Assembly: GCA_900318405.1 (NCBI GenBank)
Contig: ONKP01000004.1
Location: forward strand, 17,120 to 81,119
Source: an uncultured Eubacteriales bacterium
Lineage (GTDB): Bacteria; Bacillota; Clostridia; Lachnospirales; Lachnospiraceae
Direction: 5' to 3'
DNA length: 64,000 nt
The position numbers and the translations under genes were made by a program. The notes under the pieces are model-generated. The model had not been told where the DNA came from and did not search any database. It saw nothing but the letters and a program-made list of their open reading frames with translations. Positions within the stretch are counted from its first letter, which is position 1; each line of letters begins with the position of its first letter. Shown here in pieces: positions 16,965-26,503 of the stretch.

Positions 16965-19274
16965 TCAGCCCTTCGCTCTCTCCACATCGATGACGCTTGG
17001 CACCTGTTTTACCTTTGCCGCCAGCTCAAGCAGCTCTGATTTGCTCCTGACGCTGAATGTCATATCCACCGTGGCCGTATCATCCTTGCGGCTCGTGCGC
17101 ACATTGAGGGCGGAAATGCTGATGCCGCGCTCGGTGAGGATCTTCGAGAGATCAACCAGCAGGCCCACACGGTTATTCGCATAAACGGAGATGCCCACAG
17201 GATAGCGCTCATCGCTTGCCGAATCGGGTGCCCACTCCGCCTCAATGAGACGTTCTCTCTCACTCTCCGGCAGATTCATGATATTGATGCAGTCAGTCCG
17301 GTGTATGGTAATACCGCGTCCCCTGGTCACGAAGCCGACGATCTCATCTCCCGGTATAGGACTGCAGCAGTGAGAAAAATGCACGGCAACATCATGAATA
17401 CCGCGGACGGTGATGCCTCCCTTTTTGGAGGCCTGTTTCACAGTCGCGTTCTCACCCGGCGCATCCACTCCGGCGATCACTTCAGCATCCGTCATGGATG
17501 CCTTCCGGTCTTTTTCGTAACACTCGACAAGTTTATTGAAAACCTGTCCTTCCTTCAGCCCGCCGTGTCCGATGGCTGCCAGCACGGAATCCCAGTCCTG
17601 GAAGCCATACTTCTGCATGATCTTCTTCTGATAGTCCGGTTTCACGACATCAGAAGGATTGTAGCCTTTATTTTTGATATAGCCGGCGAGAAGCTCGTGG
17701 CCGCGGAGAATATTGTCTTCCTTCTTCTCCATGCGGAACCAGCGGTTGATCCGGTTCTTCGCCTGTGTGCTCTTGACAACCTTCAGCCAGTCGCGGCTCG
17801 GGCCCTTGGAGTTCTGCGATGTGATGATCTCCACACGGTCGCCGTTGTGGAGAACCGTCTCGATCGGAACGAGCTTTCCGTTCACGCGGGCACCGACCAT
17901 CCGGTTGCCGACGGCAGAATGGACGGCGTACGCGAAATCAATCGTACAGGAGCCGGCCGGAAGCGTCTTGACATCGCCCTTCGGTGAAAAAACGTAGACA
18001 TTCTCATTGAACAGGTTCAGGTCGCTCTTCAGAAGGCTCATGAACTCCCTGTTGTCGCTCATGTCCTGCTGCCACTCCAGAATCTGACGCAGCCAGTTCA
18101 GCTTTTCCTCTTCCTGCTCGGGTCCCGGCGTCTTTCCGTCGGAAGCTTCCTTATATTTCCAGTGCGCGGCGATACCGTATTCAGCCACGCGGTGCATCTC
18201 AAACGTACGAATCTGGATTTCGAAAGGCCGTCCCTTGGGTCCGATCAGCGTCGTGTGCAGAGACTGGTACATGTTCTGCTTCGGCATCGCGATGTAATCC
18301 TTGAAACGCCCCGGAATCGGCGTATACATCTCATGGATGATGCCGAGCGCGGCGTAGCAGTCCTTCACCGATTCCACGATGATCCTGACAGCAAACAGGT
18401 CGTAGATCTGGTCGAGCGTCTTATGCTGATTCACCATCTTCTTGTAGATGCTGAAAAAATGCTTTGCCCGGCCGTAAACCTCAGCCTCGATGCCGGCCTC
18501 ATCCATTTTTTTCTTCACTTCAATGACGATCTGGTTCACGAACTCTTCGCGTTCCGACCGTTTTTCATTGATCTGTGAAGCGAGCTGGTGATAGGCTTCC
18601 GGCTCCAGATACTTCAGGCTCAGGTCATCCAATTCATTTTTGACCTTGGAAATACCCAACCGCTGGGCGATCGGGGAATAGATCTCGATCGTCTCACGCG
18701 ACTTCTCGATCTGCTTCGCCGGTGTCATATACTGCAGCGTCCGCATATTGTGCAGGCGGTCTGCCAGTTTGACCATGATGACACGGATATCCTTGGCCAT
18801 GGCGAGGAACATCTTGCGGAGATTCTCCGCCTGCTCCTCAATCTTGTCAGAGGCATAGGACAGCTGGCCCAGCTTTGTGACGCCGTCAACGATCTCCGCC
18901 ACCTCGGAGCCGAACTCCCCGGCGATCTGCTCCTTTGTCATGATCGTATCTTCCACGACATCATGCAAAAGGCCGGAGACGATGGATTCCTTATCCAGCT
19001 CAAGCTCTGCGAGGATGATACCCACGCAGAGCGGATGAATGATGTAAGGCTCACCGGATTTTCTCTTCTGTCCCTCATGCGCCTTTGCCGCCACCTCATA
19101 ACCCTTCCGGATCATGGAAATGTCGTCGGACGGATGATATTTCCTGACATCGGCGATCAGCTCCTGATAAAGATCCTCGGGAGACGAAAAATCATCCATC
19201 TTCTTGATGCGGGCATCAACCGCATCAACTTCTTCTTTCAGTTTTTCGTCTTTCATCGCAAGATCTTCACTCAT
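16965..19274 (-). CDS. relA: Bifunctional (p)ppGpp synthetase/hydrolase
   Basis: The 769-residue RelA/SpoT homologue controls the stringent response. Domains in order: an HD hydrolase domain with GLLHDVVEDT (about residue 100), a synthetase domain with FKDYIAMPKQNMYQSLHTT and EIQIRTFEMHRVAEYGIAAHW, a TGS domain (VYVFSPKGDVKTLPAGS), a helical/zinc-finger region with HFSHCCSPIPGDEI and a C-terminal ACT domain. The intact HD motif suggests that hydrolysis is retained, as in most Firmicutes Rel enzymes. The ATG follows GGGGAG. It is preceded by apt (55 bp) and followed by the MBL gene, so purine salvage and ppGpp metabolism share a transcript. Confidence 0.96.
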   Translation of the reverse strand: MSEDLAMKDEKLKEEVDAVDARIKKMDDFSSPEDLYQELIADVRKYHPSDDISMIRKGYEVAAKAHEGQKRKSGEPYIIHPLCVGIILAELELDKESIVSGLLHDVVEDTIMTKEQIAGEFGSEVAEIVDGVTKLGQLSYASDKIEEQAENLRKMFLAMAKDIRVIMVKLADRLHNMRTLQYMTPAKQIEKSRETIEIYSPIAQRLGISKVKNELDDLSLKYLEPEAYHQLASQINEKRSEREEFVNQIVIEVKKKMDEAGIEAEVYGRAKHFFSIYKKMVNQHKTLDQIYDLFAVRIIVESVKDCYAALGIIHEMYTPIPGRFKDYIAMPKQNMYQSLHTTLIGPKGRPFEIQIRTFEMHRVAEYGIAAHWKYKEASDGKTPGPEQEEEKLNWLRQILEWQQDMSDNREFMSLLKSDLNLFNENVYVFSPKGDVKTLPAGSCTIDFAYAVHSAVGNRMVGARVNGKLVPIETVLHNGDRVEIITSQNSKGPSRDWLKVVKSTQAKNRINRWFRMEKKEDNILRGHELLAGYIKNKGYNPSDVVKPDYQKKIMQKYGFQDWDSVLAAIGHGGLKEGQVFNKLVECYEKDRKASMTDAEVIAGVDAPGENATVKQASKKGGITVRGIHDVAVHFSHCCSPIPGDEIVGFVTRGRGITIHRTDCINIMNLPESERERLIEAEWAPDSASDERYPVGISVYANNRVGLLVDLSKILTERGISISALNVRTSRKDDTATVDMTFSVRSKSELLELAAKVKQVPSVIDVERAKG

Positions 19275-19329
19275 ACGCTGTTCTCCCCGTTTGTCTGGCT
19301 GTGCCTTACACGTATGCTATAGATATCCC

Positions 19330-19854
19330 TTATGCGCCCGGATATTTGATGACGGATCCGATGTCATATCTGGAAAGTCTCTCGCGTCCCTTGAGACCCT
19401 CAAGCTCCATGACAAAGATCATCTTCACAACTTCGCCGCCGAGTCTCTCCACGAGCTTTGCAGCCGCCTCGATGGTGCCGCCTGTAGCGATCAGATCATC
19501 GACAAGGACAACCTTCTGGCCGGGCTTGATGGAATCCTTATGAATTTCAACGGTTGCCGTGCCATACTCCAGATCGTAAGTCTCGGAAATGGTCTCACGC
19601 GGCAGTTTGCCTTTCTTTCTCACAAGTACGAAGGGCTTGTGCAGATTGTAGGCGATCGGCATACCGAAAATGAATCCTCTGGACTCCGTGCCGACGATCA
19701 CATCGAAATCCACACCGTCGAGAAGAGCCTGCAGTTCGTCGATGGCAAGGTGAAGTCCGTCCGCATCATCCAGAATGCTGGTGATGTCACGGAACATGAT
19801 GCCCTTCTTCGGATAGTCCGGAATTGTGATTACATAATCCTTGAGTTCTTTCAT
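19330..19854 (-). CDS. apt: Adenine phosphoribosyltransferase
   Basis: This 174-residue enzyme converts adenine and PRPP to AMP. The start MKELKDYVITIPDYPKKGIM is the family's usual N-terminus. The PRPP-binding motif VVLVDDLIATGGT and the flexible-loop segment VRKKGKLPRETISE are both present. The reading frame stays open upstream to a TTG at 19905. The ATG at 19854 gives the normal family length, although its AAGGA site lies about 13 bases upstream. Apt next to relA and recJ is a frequent Firmicutes arrangement. Confidence 0.96.
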   Translation of the reverse strand: MKELKDYVITIPDYPKKGIMFRDITSILDDADGLHLAIDELQALLDGVDFDVIVGTESRGFIFGMPIAYNLHKPFVLVRKKGKLPRETISETYDLEYGTATVEIHKDSIKPGQKVVLVDDLIATGGTIEAAAKLVERLGGEVVKMIFVMELEGLKGRERLSRYDIGSVIKYPGA

Positions 19855-19994
19855 GGTTTTCAGTTCGTCCTTTCTGACTGCTGACTGCGGAAATCTTATG
19901 TACAATGCGTGTTTCGCGCGTTCTCAATCTGTTAAGTATAGCATCACGGTTCCACTTTATCAATGTGCCTGAATATCCGAAATCAGGAAGACAG

Positions 19995-20059
19995 AATACA
20001 GATGACACCACCCGCAACCACCGGCGTCTGCGGTTTTGCGGGTTGGTGTCATCTGTATT
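19995..20059. repeat. Long near-perfect hairpin between recJ and apt
   Basis: Arms 19995-20017 and 20036-20059 are complementary over 23 bases with one bulged base, around an 18-base loop. Neither side has a clear T-run, so it is not a standard terminator. It sits about 40 bp past the recJ stop codon and about 140 bp before apt. It could stabilise or process the transcript, or be a mobile palindrome. Confidence 0.8.
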
Positions 20060-20100
20060 TCTGGATACTTGTGCTTCTATGAATGTCGGACCGTGTTCCG

Positions 20101-21882
20101 TCAGCGATAACTGCGGATGAGAAACTGGAGATTCTCGATGCCGCGGAATTCATTGAGCTGCACTTCGTACAGAATGGTGACCGGTCCTTCGGAAGCCCGA
20201 CCGCAGAATGCCTGGACGTCCTCCGGCTGTCCGAAGTAGATGCCCTGTACCATCCGACCCGATCTGTCGGCAGGGTCTTCCATATCTATTCGGCAGGCGA
20301 TTTTCCTTTTACCCAGAATCCTTGCGTTGTACAGCTTTACGCCTCTTCTGGCAAACAGTGCTTTCGGATTGCCGTTTCCCGTCGGCCACAGGCACTGGGT
20401 GTCCTCATACCTTTTTTTCGTCATATACGTGAGCGGCATCTCGGCATCAAAGCGAACGACCGGTTTCATATCCCCTTCCGTGAGGGTGCAGTTTTCATTC
20501 AGTCGTCGGCGAAACGCCTCCAGATTTTCGGGTTTCAGCGAAATCCCCGCAGCCATCGGATGTCCGCCATAAGCCGTCAGCAGGTCATCACAGCGGACCA
20601 GTTCCTCATACATGCTGTATGCCTCAATGGAGCGGCCGGAACCCCGGATCATGCCATCGACCTCGGTGACAACGAACGTCGGCCGGTTAAAGCACTCCTT
20701 GACTTTTCCCGCAATGATACCCACGACACTGACGTGACTGTCCTTCAGAAAAATAACGAGCACCCTGTCATGGATCATGGATGTCGTATTGACCTGTTCA
20801 ATAGCCTCTGCCGTACCCCTGTCTGTCATGGCCTGACGGTCATGATTGAGAGCGATCAGCTCACTCGCTTTTGCCGCGGCTTCGGTCTCGGAATCCGTCA
20901 TGAGCAGTTCAAGAGCACGGCCTGCCGTATCCAATCTGCCGCTCGCATTCAGGCAGGGTCCGATCACAAAACCTATGTGATAGACATCGATTTTCTCCTG
21001 ATCCAGATTGTTCTGCAGGATCAGTTCTCTGAGGCCCGGACAGCATCCGCGGCGAATCTGCTTCAGCCCCTCCTTGACAATGATACGGTTTTCGCCCGTC
21101 AGCTCCATGACGTCTCCGACCGTGGCAATGGCCGCAAAGGTCAGAAAACGCTCTGCTTTTTTCTCCGCATCCGGGAGTCCCGCCTGCCGATACAGTGCAA
21201 GGGCAAATTTCCATGCGACGCCGGCACCGCACAGCCCGTCGTACGGAGATGTGTCATCTGCGCGGTGCGGGTCGACAACGGCTTCTGCCGGAGGCAGGAT
21301 CTCTGTTTTTTCACCATCTTCTTCATTAAACGGCACCTGATGATGATCCGTGACCACTGTCTTCAGACCGAGCGCATTGCCGTGTGCGATCTGCTCCTTT
21401 GCGGCGATGCCGTTGTCGCAGGTCACGAGAAGCCGGATACCATCATCCGCCGCTTCACTGATCAGCCGTTCATTCAGGCCGTAGCCGTCTTTCACCCGGT
21501 GTGGAATGCGCCAGTCCACATCGCCTCCGATGTCGCCGATCGCGTGAATCAGAATATAGGTACTCATGATACCGTCGATATCGTAATCTCCGATGACACG
21601 GATTTTCTTTTTTTCACGCGCAAAGGACAGCACAGTCTGCACTGCCCTGTCCATATCTTTGATCAGCATGGGATCGCTGATATCCTTCAGCTGTCCATGC
21701 AGATACATATCGATCTTATATTCTGCTTCTGATCTTCCGTCCGGCCTTTTTTTCAGCCAGTCATTTTTTTTAAACACCATCCGGTTCCGCATCAGGCGGA
21801 TAGCCAGCGGATCCAGGTCGAATTGACGGCCCAGTTCCTGAAACGGAGCATCATAACACTGCTGCATCCAGATTTCTTCCAT
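20101..21882 (-). CDS. recJ: Single-stranded-DNA-specific exonuclease RecJ
   Basis: The 593-residue DHH-family 5'-3' exonuclease acts in recombination and mismatch or base-excision repair. Motifs visible are GDYDIDGIMSTYI (metal ligands), VVTDHHQVPF (the DHH signature) and, in the DHHA1 domain, AYGGHPMAAGISL. The C-terminal part matches the RecJ OB region. The ATG at 21882 has AAGGA about ten bases upstream. Length fits Clostridial RecJ proteins. It is probably the first gene of the apt-relA cluster, although a large hairpin separates it from apt. Confidence 0.94.
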   Translation of the reverse strand: MEEIWMQQCYDAPFQELGRQFDLDPLAIRLMRNRMVFKKNDWLKKRPDGRSEAEYKIDMYLHGQLKDISDPMLIKDMDRAVQTVLSFAREKKKIRVIGDYDIDGIMSTYILIHAIGDIGGDVDWRIPHRVKDGYGLNERLISEAADDGIRLLVTCDNGIAAKEQIAHGNALGLKTVVTDHHQVPFNEEDGEKTEILPPAEAVVDPHRADDTSPYDGLCGAGVAWKFALALYRQAGLPDAEKKAERFLTFAAIATVGDVMELTGENRIIVKEGLKQIRRGCCPGLRELILQNNLDQEKIDVYHIGFVIGPCLNASGRLDTAGRALELLMTDSETEAAAKASELIALNHDRQAMTDRGTAEAIEQVNTTSMIHDRVLVIFLKDSHVSVVGIIAGKVKECFNRPTFVVTEVDGMIRGSGRSIEAYSMYEELVRCDDLLTAYGGHPMAAGISLKPENLEAFRRRLNENCTLTEGDMKPVVRFDAEMPLTYMTKKRYEDTQCLWPTGNGNPKALFARRGVKLYNARILGKRKIACRIDMEDPADRSGRMVQGIYFGQPEDVQAFCGRASEGPVTILYEVQLNEFRGIENLQFLIRSYR

Positions 21883-21921
21883 TGCAGATGATCCTTTCTC
21901 TGTTATTCCGCATACCGTACA

Positions 21922-21951
21922 AGTCTACCATCTGCCTCGCAGAAATGCCAA
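21922..21951 (-). promoter_or_regulatory. Candidate promoter of recJ
   Basis: On the minus strand TTGGCA (21946-21951) and TAGACT (21922-21927) are separated by 18 bases, about 40 bp before the recJ start. The elements match consensus at five and four of six positions. Confidence 0.45.
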
Positions 21952-22039
21952 TCATATATAAGCATGTATGTCCCGGCCCCGTTATATGCTTTCTGAATTC
22001 ACAAACTCTTTGCCTGTTCACGACCGGATTCATATGATT

Positions 22040-24352
22040 TTACTGTTTCCGTTGTTTTTTCCGTTGCATTCGCTGCTTACCGGCATTTTGTGATTTATCA
22101 GCTGACTTTTTTGATTCAGCTGCAGCTTTCTTTCGATTATCTCCGGATTTATCTGTATTATTCCCTGATTTCCTCCTGCTGCGCATTCGATGCTGCTGCC
22201 GTCGGTGACGCTTCAGAACAAAAATAATTCCTGTGGCTGCACCGGTGACTGCTGCCAGAATGCCCGGCCACAGCAGATAACGCCAGAAAGGCGTCCGGAC
22301 ATAAAAAGTTCCGATCTGCTTTTCCGTGACATTTCCCGCCTCATCCTGCGCGACCAGGCGGAATGTATGCGTCTTCTTCTCCCTGTCGCCCACAACCTGC
22401 ACAGCACACAGCTTTCCCTGTTTTTTCATTTCCTCCAGAGCTTCTTTATCCCAGGCCGCTGTCGGCGAAGGCTGTCCATCCAGAAAAATCTGCAGCGACA
22501 TCAGTTTCAGATTGTCGTCGGCGGATACGGCAATATTTTTTACCGTCTCATGATAAACAGTATTTTCTGCAAGATCCCGAATCTCCGCAGTCGGCGGTGT
22601 GCTGTCCACGCCGAAGTTCAGCGTATGTTCCACCTGATCACCGCTGGAGAACTCGTGCCCATCCACATCACGGCAGTTGAAAACAAGGCGATAGACACCA
22701 TCCTGCGCAAAGTTTTCTGCCGGAAGCATAACTGTCAGTACCGAATTCTTCTTTTCAGTTTCCGGGGTCTGTGCTGAATCCTCTGTTTTCTGTGCTGAGT
22801 CCTCCGTTTTCTGTGATGAATCACCGTTTTTCAGTGAATAATGGATGTTTTCCGTCAGCGGAACTTCCTGGGTATTTCTGTAGAGCCGGATACTCTCAAG
22901 CTCAAACGGCCGGGCGTTTCCAACCGTTACAGTGACATCCGATGCTTTTGTGACATACTTCCGGTTTATCGCCGCAGTCTCCGGACTCATCGTAAACGTC
23001 CATTGTTCTCCAGTACTCTCACTCTCAGCGCTGTCTGCCTGTGTACTGCCATTTACTCCTTCTTCGCTGCCTGCCTGTGCTGTACCATTTTCAGCGCTGT
23101 CTGCCTGTGCTGTACCATTTTCAGCGTTGTCCGCTTGTGTTATACCATTTTCTTCCCCGCGAGCGTCCTGTCCATCTGCTTCCGCTGCCACCTCTCCAGC
23201 CGATTCTCCTGTTCCTTCCGATGATGAAGCATTCAGTTCTTCTGAGCTTTCAGATGGTGATGGAGCATTCATTTCTCCTGCGCTTTCATATAATGACGCA
23301 TTCGTGTCGCCTGATTCTTCAGAAGATGCCGCACCTGTTTCATTATTCTCTGCAGATTGCTCACTTTCACCCGGAAGATCATACAGCGGTCTCCCGGGAT
23401 TCTTCCTGTCAATGATAAAAATTAACGGCAGCCCGGGATCACCCGTGTCGATATACGTGCCCTGCTCTTCTGTCAGAGCCCCGTCATCGGAATCCGCATC
23501 CTGATCATCCGCCAGAAAGCGCACGGTATAGATGGCGTCTTTCCGAAAACATACTCTGACACGAAAACAGGACGCTTCGCTGTCTTCCCCACTCTGATCG
23601 GTTTTCCATTCTCCCAGATGATATGCCTTGCGTACTGTCTTCCCGTCACGATCCACGGCGCGGATATGAAGAGCTCTCCTGACCTGTTCGGCCTTTCTCC
23701 CGCCCCGGTAAGAAAACACCGCCCACACCGTCCTGTCATAACTGGCTGCACCTGCCGCGATGCTCAACGGTTCCGTGTCATCGTCGAAATACAGGGAAAT
23801 TTTTTCTGTTTCCGCCGTCCCCGTCTCTGCTTCCCGCTGACTGTTCAGCTCCTGTCCATTTGTATAGGATCCCGCTGAGACCTGTCCGTTTGAAGAATAT
23901 CCGTTCACACCCTGTCCATTCGCATTCAATCCTGATGACGTCTGTCCGTTCGCAAAGCAGGGCAAAACCATTATCTGCAGCAGGCAGATCAGGCACAGAA
24001 TACCGGTCATACTTCTGACCGGACTGTGAAACATCCGCTTTTTCACACCGACGGCAGCGCCACCGGCAGAAGGGGCAAGTTCCTGTGTTCCTCCCTCACC
24101 GATCCAGACTTTGCCTGACATGTCAGCGCTCTCTGTTTTGTCACTGGTTCTGTCACTGGTTCTGTCTTTGGTTTTGTCTCTGCCATCCATATTCCTGCAG
24201 GTGCCATTTTTGCAGACTTTTTCTCCATTTTCTCCGACCCCATGCCTGCAGATTTTTCGTCTGCTGACGGCAAAAAGGATGCCAAAAAATCCTGCGGATG
24301 CTGCTGAGGCAGCCGCTCCGATCAGAAACACTTCCATAAATAGTTCAGCCAT
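22040..24352 (-). CDS. Large Ser/Glu-rich membrane protein with an Ig-like ectodomain, partner of the kinase gene
   Basis: I do not recognise a named family for this 770-residue protein. A first membrane helix lies near residues 8-30 and a second near 116-134. Then comes a long extracytoplasmic region and a last helix near 690-712 (LLWPGILAAVTGAATGIIFVL). A very basic C-terminal tail of about 57 residues, rich in Lys/Arg/Gln, follows. The ectodomain contains low-complexity repeats: NGQ units near residues 135-170 and ENGTAQADS units near 400-440. It ends in a segment like VDSTPPTAEIRDLAENTVYH that resembles bacterial Ig-like repeats. The GTG at 24358 is a possible start, but the ATG at 24352 is more likely. 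It follows the Ser/Thr kinase gene by 50 bp, so the tail may be a cytoplasmic phosphorylation target (inference). Confidence 0.65.
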   Translation of the reverse strand: MAELFMEVFLIGAAASAASAGFFGILFAVSRRKICRHGVGENGEKVCKNGTCRNMDGRDKTKDRTSDRTSDKTESADMSGKVWIGEGGTQELAPSAGGAAVGVKKRMFHSPVRSMTGILCLICLLQIMVLPCFANGQTSSGLNANGQGVNGYSSNGQVSAGSYTNGQELNSQREAETGTAETEKISLYFDDDTEPLSIAAGAASYDRTVWAVFSYRGGRKAEQVRRALHIRAVDRDGKTVRKAYHLGEWKTDQSGEDSEASCFRVRVCFRKDAIYTVRFLADDQDADSDDGALTEEQGTYIDTGDPGLPLIFIIDRKNPGRPLYDLPGESEQSAENNETGAASSEESGDTNASLYESAGEMNAPSPSESSEELNASSSEGTGESAGEVAAEADGQDARGEENGITQADNAENGTAQADSAENGTAQAGSEEGVNGSTQADSAESESTGEQWTFTMSPETAAINRKYVTKASDVTVTVGNARPFELESIRLYRNTQEVPLTENIHYSLKNGDSSQKTEDSAQKTEDSAQTPETEKKNSVLTVMLPAENFAQDGVYRLVFNCRDVDGHEFSSGDQVEHTLNFGVDSTPPTAEIRDLAENTVYHETVKNIAVSADDNLKLMSLQIFLDGQPSPTAAWDKEALEEMKKQGKLCAVQVVGDREKKTHTFRLVAQDEAGNVTEKQIGTFYVRTPFWRYLLWPGILAAVTGAATGIIFVLKRHRRQQHRMRSRRKSGNNTDKSGDNRKKAAAESKKSADKSQNAGKQRMQRKKQRKQ

Positions 24353-24402
24353 TTCCACTTCTGTTAACCCCCTGTTGTTCCCTTACTCTTCCACCGCAAA
24401 GG

Positions 24403-26067
24403 TCAGTCTCTTTCAGCTGCCACAGTCAGGATTGCCTGTATATCATCCTTCGAAACGCCGTCTGAACGGAACCGGTCACCATAAACCTTCTCTGCATTCT
24501 CTATAATTTCTGTGATGTTCACCGCACCATCAAATTGATCTGTCCGTCCCGCCTCATATGCGGCAATATCCGCCAGATCCTCCGCAAAGCTCCGATACTC
24601 ACCGCCCGCTGTTGAAAGATTTACATCCGAAACCACACAGCGATAAAACCAGCAAGCTCCGGCGTATGCTTCAGCTGTCCTCTGCCAGTTCAGATCTCTG
24701 TCCCTGCTCTCCGAAACAACATCGTTCTTTCCCTGTCCCTGTGCCTGCAGATGAGACGGCAGTGCCCCTCTGGCCTGTTCAAACCATTCGGCGGCATCTG
24801 CAGCCCGCTCCATCTGGTCCTCTCCGTCATATGTACTGCAGTACCAGTACAGCCGCCCCACCTCAAATAAAATCATGGCACTGCTGTCGGAGACAGGTGT
24901 TCTGCCGGAGACAAGCGTTTCCAGCAGAGTCGTCTCATTTTCCGATATTTTTCCGTCTTCTCCGCACACCCGGATCATCTGCATGCGGATATCCTCCCTG
25001 TCAGGGCAGACCGGGAGCTCTGCGGCACGAAATAACAGACTCAGCTTCTCAGCGGAATTTGTGCTCTCAGCAGCTCTCTCCAGCAGCTCGCTGCACCGGA
25101 TTCCCGCAAGATCTCTCATGCGCCAGTACGATATCAGGCCGGCTGTTGACAATATACCGGTGAGAACCAGAGCTGCTCTCATGGTTTTTTTCCAGAAAAT
25201 CGCAGCTGTGTTTTCGGAAGAAACTGGTGTTTTTGAAAGAAGCGCTGAAGAGGCCGGTTCTTCTGAAACGGAGGGCTTTTCTATGTGAAGATCTCTCAGG
25301 ATTTCATCCACAGAAGCATAGCGTTCGTCCGGATCTTCACGCATACAGCGTTTCTTGATACAGAACAGCCGATCCGCCGTCTCTGCCTCTCCCCGGCTTC
25401 CTCCCTGCCGCATAGCCCGTATCAGGGCTCCGAGGCTGTAAATATCCGCACGCCTGTCGGGACATTTTTCCGGGCGGTAAAGCTCCGGCGCCGCATAACC
25501 GGGTGTGCCGGCCATACGGAGCTCCCGTGCCGCAGAGTCATGCGTTCCGAACCGACGGGGCTCACGCGCTGCTGAAGCTCCAATGTCGTACACACTGCCA
25601 AAGTCGATCAGCGCGATCCCTCCGTCATTTCGCATCATGATATTGGAAGGCTTCAGATCACAGTAAACAAGTCCTTTCGCATGTATTTTTTTCAGAATAC
25701 GGCATATGGAAGTAATCACGCTGACCGCCTGCTCCTCTGACATCGGTCCTTTTTCTCTGAGATACCGGTCCATTGACATGCCACTCACGTATTCAAGGAC
25801 AAGCACCGGTACCCCATCCATGTCAAAGAATTCTGTCAGCCGCGGAATATCAGGAATATGAAGGGTATGCAGAGCATGTTTTTCCACAGAAAAGCTGTTG
25901 CTGACAAAGGCATCATTCCCATGCTGATATCGCGCTACTTTCATCGCGCGGATCCTGCGGGAGTTACCCTGACGCACCAGCCAGACGTCGCTCACGCCGC
26001 CGCTGCCGATCTTTGCAAGAAGCCTGTATGGATATCTGCCCCTCAAAATCATCCCGGTCTGAAGCAT
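24403..26067 (-). CDS. Transmembrane Ser/Thr protein kinase (Hanks type) with a helical sensor-side domain
   Basis: Residues 1-262 form a Hanks-type kinase: glycine loop KIGSGGVSDVW (19-29), ATP-binding Lys43, catalytic loop YCDLKPSNIM with Asp137 and Asn142, DFG at 155-157 and APE at 193-195. The residue before the catalytic Asp is Cys, so this is a non-RD kinase. A Pro/Ser-rich linker leads to a single membrane helix (298-314). The external part, residues 320-554, is hydrophilic and probably helical. It has no PASTA repeats, so it is not a typical PrkC. The ATG at 26067 is preceded by GGGGAG at about 12 bases; Met6 is an alternative. It appears to form an operon with the membrane protein downstream. 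A PP2C phosphatase gene, often nearby, is absent here. Confidence 0.85.
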   Translation of the reverse strand: MLQTGMILRGRYPYRLLAKIGSGGVSDVWLVRQGNSRRIRAMKVARYQHGNDAFVSNSFSVEKHALHTLHIPDIPRLTEFFDMDGVPVLVLEYVSGMSMDRYLREKGPMSEEQAVSVITSICRILKKIHAKGLVYCDLKPSNIMMRNDGGIALIDFGSVYDIGASAAREPRRFGTHDSAARELRMAGTPGYAAPELYRPEKCPDRRADIYSLGALIRAMRQGGSRGEAETADRLFCIKKRCMREDPDERYASVDEILRDLHIEKPSVSEEPASSALLSKTPVSSENTAAIFWKKTMRAALVLTGILSTAGLISYWRMRDLAGIRCSELLERAAESTNSAEKLSLLFRAAELPVCPDREDIRMQMIRVCGEDGKISENETTLLETLVSGRTPVSDSSAMILFEVGRLYWYCSTYDGEDQMERAADAAEWFEQARGALPSHLQAQGQGKNDVVSESRDRDLNWQRTAEAYAGACWFYRCVVSDVNLSTAGGEYRSFAEDLADIAAYEAGRTDQFDGAVNITEIIENAEKVYGDRFRSDGVSKDDIQAILTVAAERD

Positions 26068-26111
26068 AGCTCACTCTCTCCCCGCTGGTATTCCTGAAAC
26101 CTTGCGTTTAT

Positions 26112-26147
26112 AAGGTGTGAAATCATATAAAGGTGTGAAATCATATA
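26112..26147. repeat. Tandem 18-bp duplication upstream of the kinase gene
   Basis: The unit AAGGTGTGAAATCATATA occurs twice head to tail at 26112-26129 and 26130-26147, 45 bp before the kinase start. It lies within the leader of the transcript expected from the promoter at 26504 and could be a regulator-binding site. Confidence 0.85.
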
Positions 26148-26497
26148 TTTGAAAAAATTCTGTATTTCGGAAGTGCGGTGACATGCAGATGAAAAAAGCG
26201 ATACCTCTGATAAAAACAGAGTCCTGCAGATGAAGCGATATCATGCATCTGAAAAATGGAGCTATTCAGCTTAGCAGAACGAAAGAGATGATATCTTGCC
26301 CTGAAAGATACGAATTGAATTTCAGACATGGCTGGATATGGTCTGGATGGAAAAAATAATCGGCGAACGCCCGGACAATCCTAAACCTCTGCTCCCGTAT
26401 GCGTCCGTGCGGAAATTCTGATCAAAGAACGGTGAAATGAAATAAATTAACGAAAAACGATGTAAACACCAGTAGTTTTTTCGTTGCAGTTATATAT
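26148..26497 (-). other. Long untranslated leader of the kinase operon, content unknown
   Basis: If the promoter at 26504-26532 is real, about 430 nt of leader precede the kinase gene. I see no convincing small gene, no known riboswitch core and no terminator hairpin in it. A 62-codon frame at 26141-26329 lacks a good ribosome site and looks random. Short near-repeats of CTGCAGATGAA-like sequence occur around 26185-26260. Confidence 0.4.
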
Positions 26498-26503
26498 ACT
26501 GAT

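Noticed and set aside
12352-20033. Shared 15-mer CCGCAGACGCCGGTG in two intergenic palindromes (12352 and, reversed, 20019)
   Set aside because: In a window this size several shared 15-mers are expected by chance, and the flanking sequence does not align well beyond it.
20083-21732. Long plus-strand open frame of 549 codons
   Set aside because: It is antisense to recJ, has no recognisable domain and arises from the codon bias of recJ.
26141-26329. A 62-codon frame in the kinase leader
   Set aside because: It has no good ribosome site and random-looking composition.
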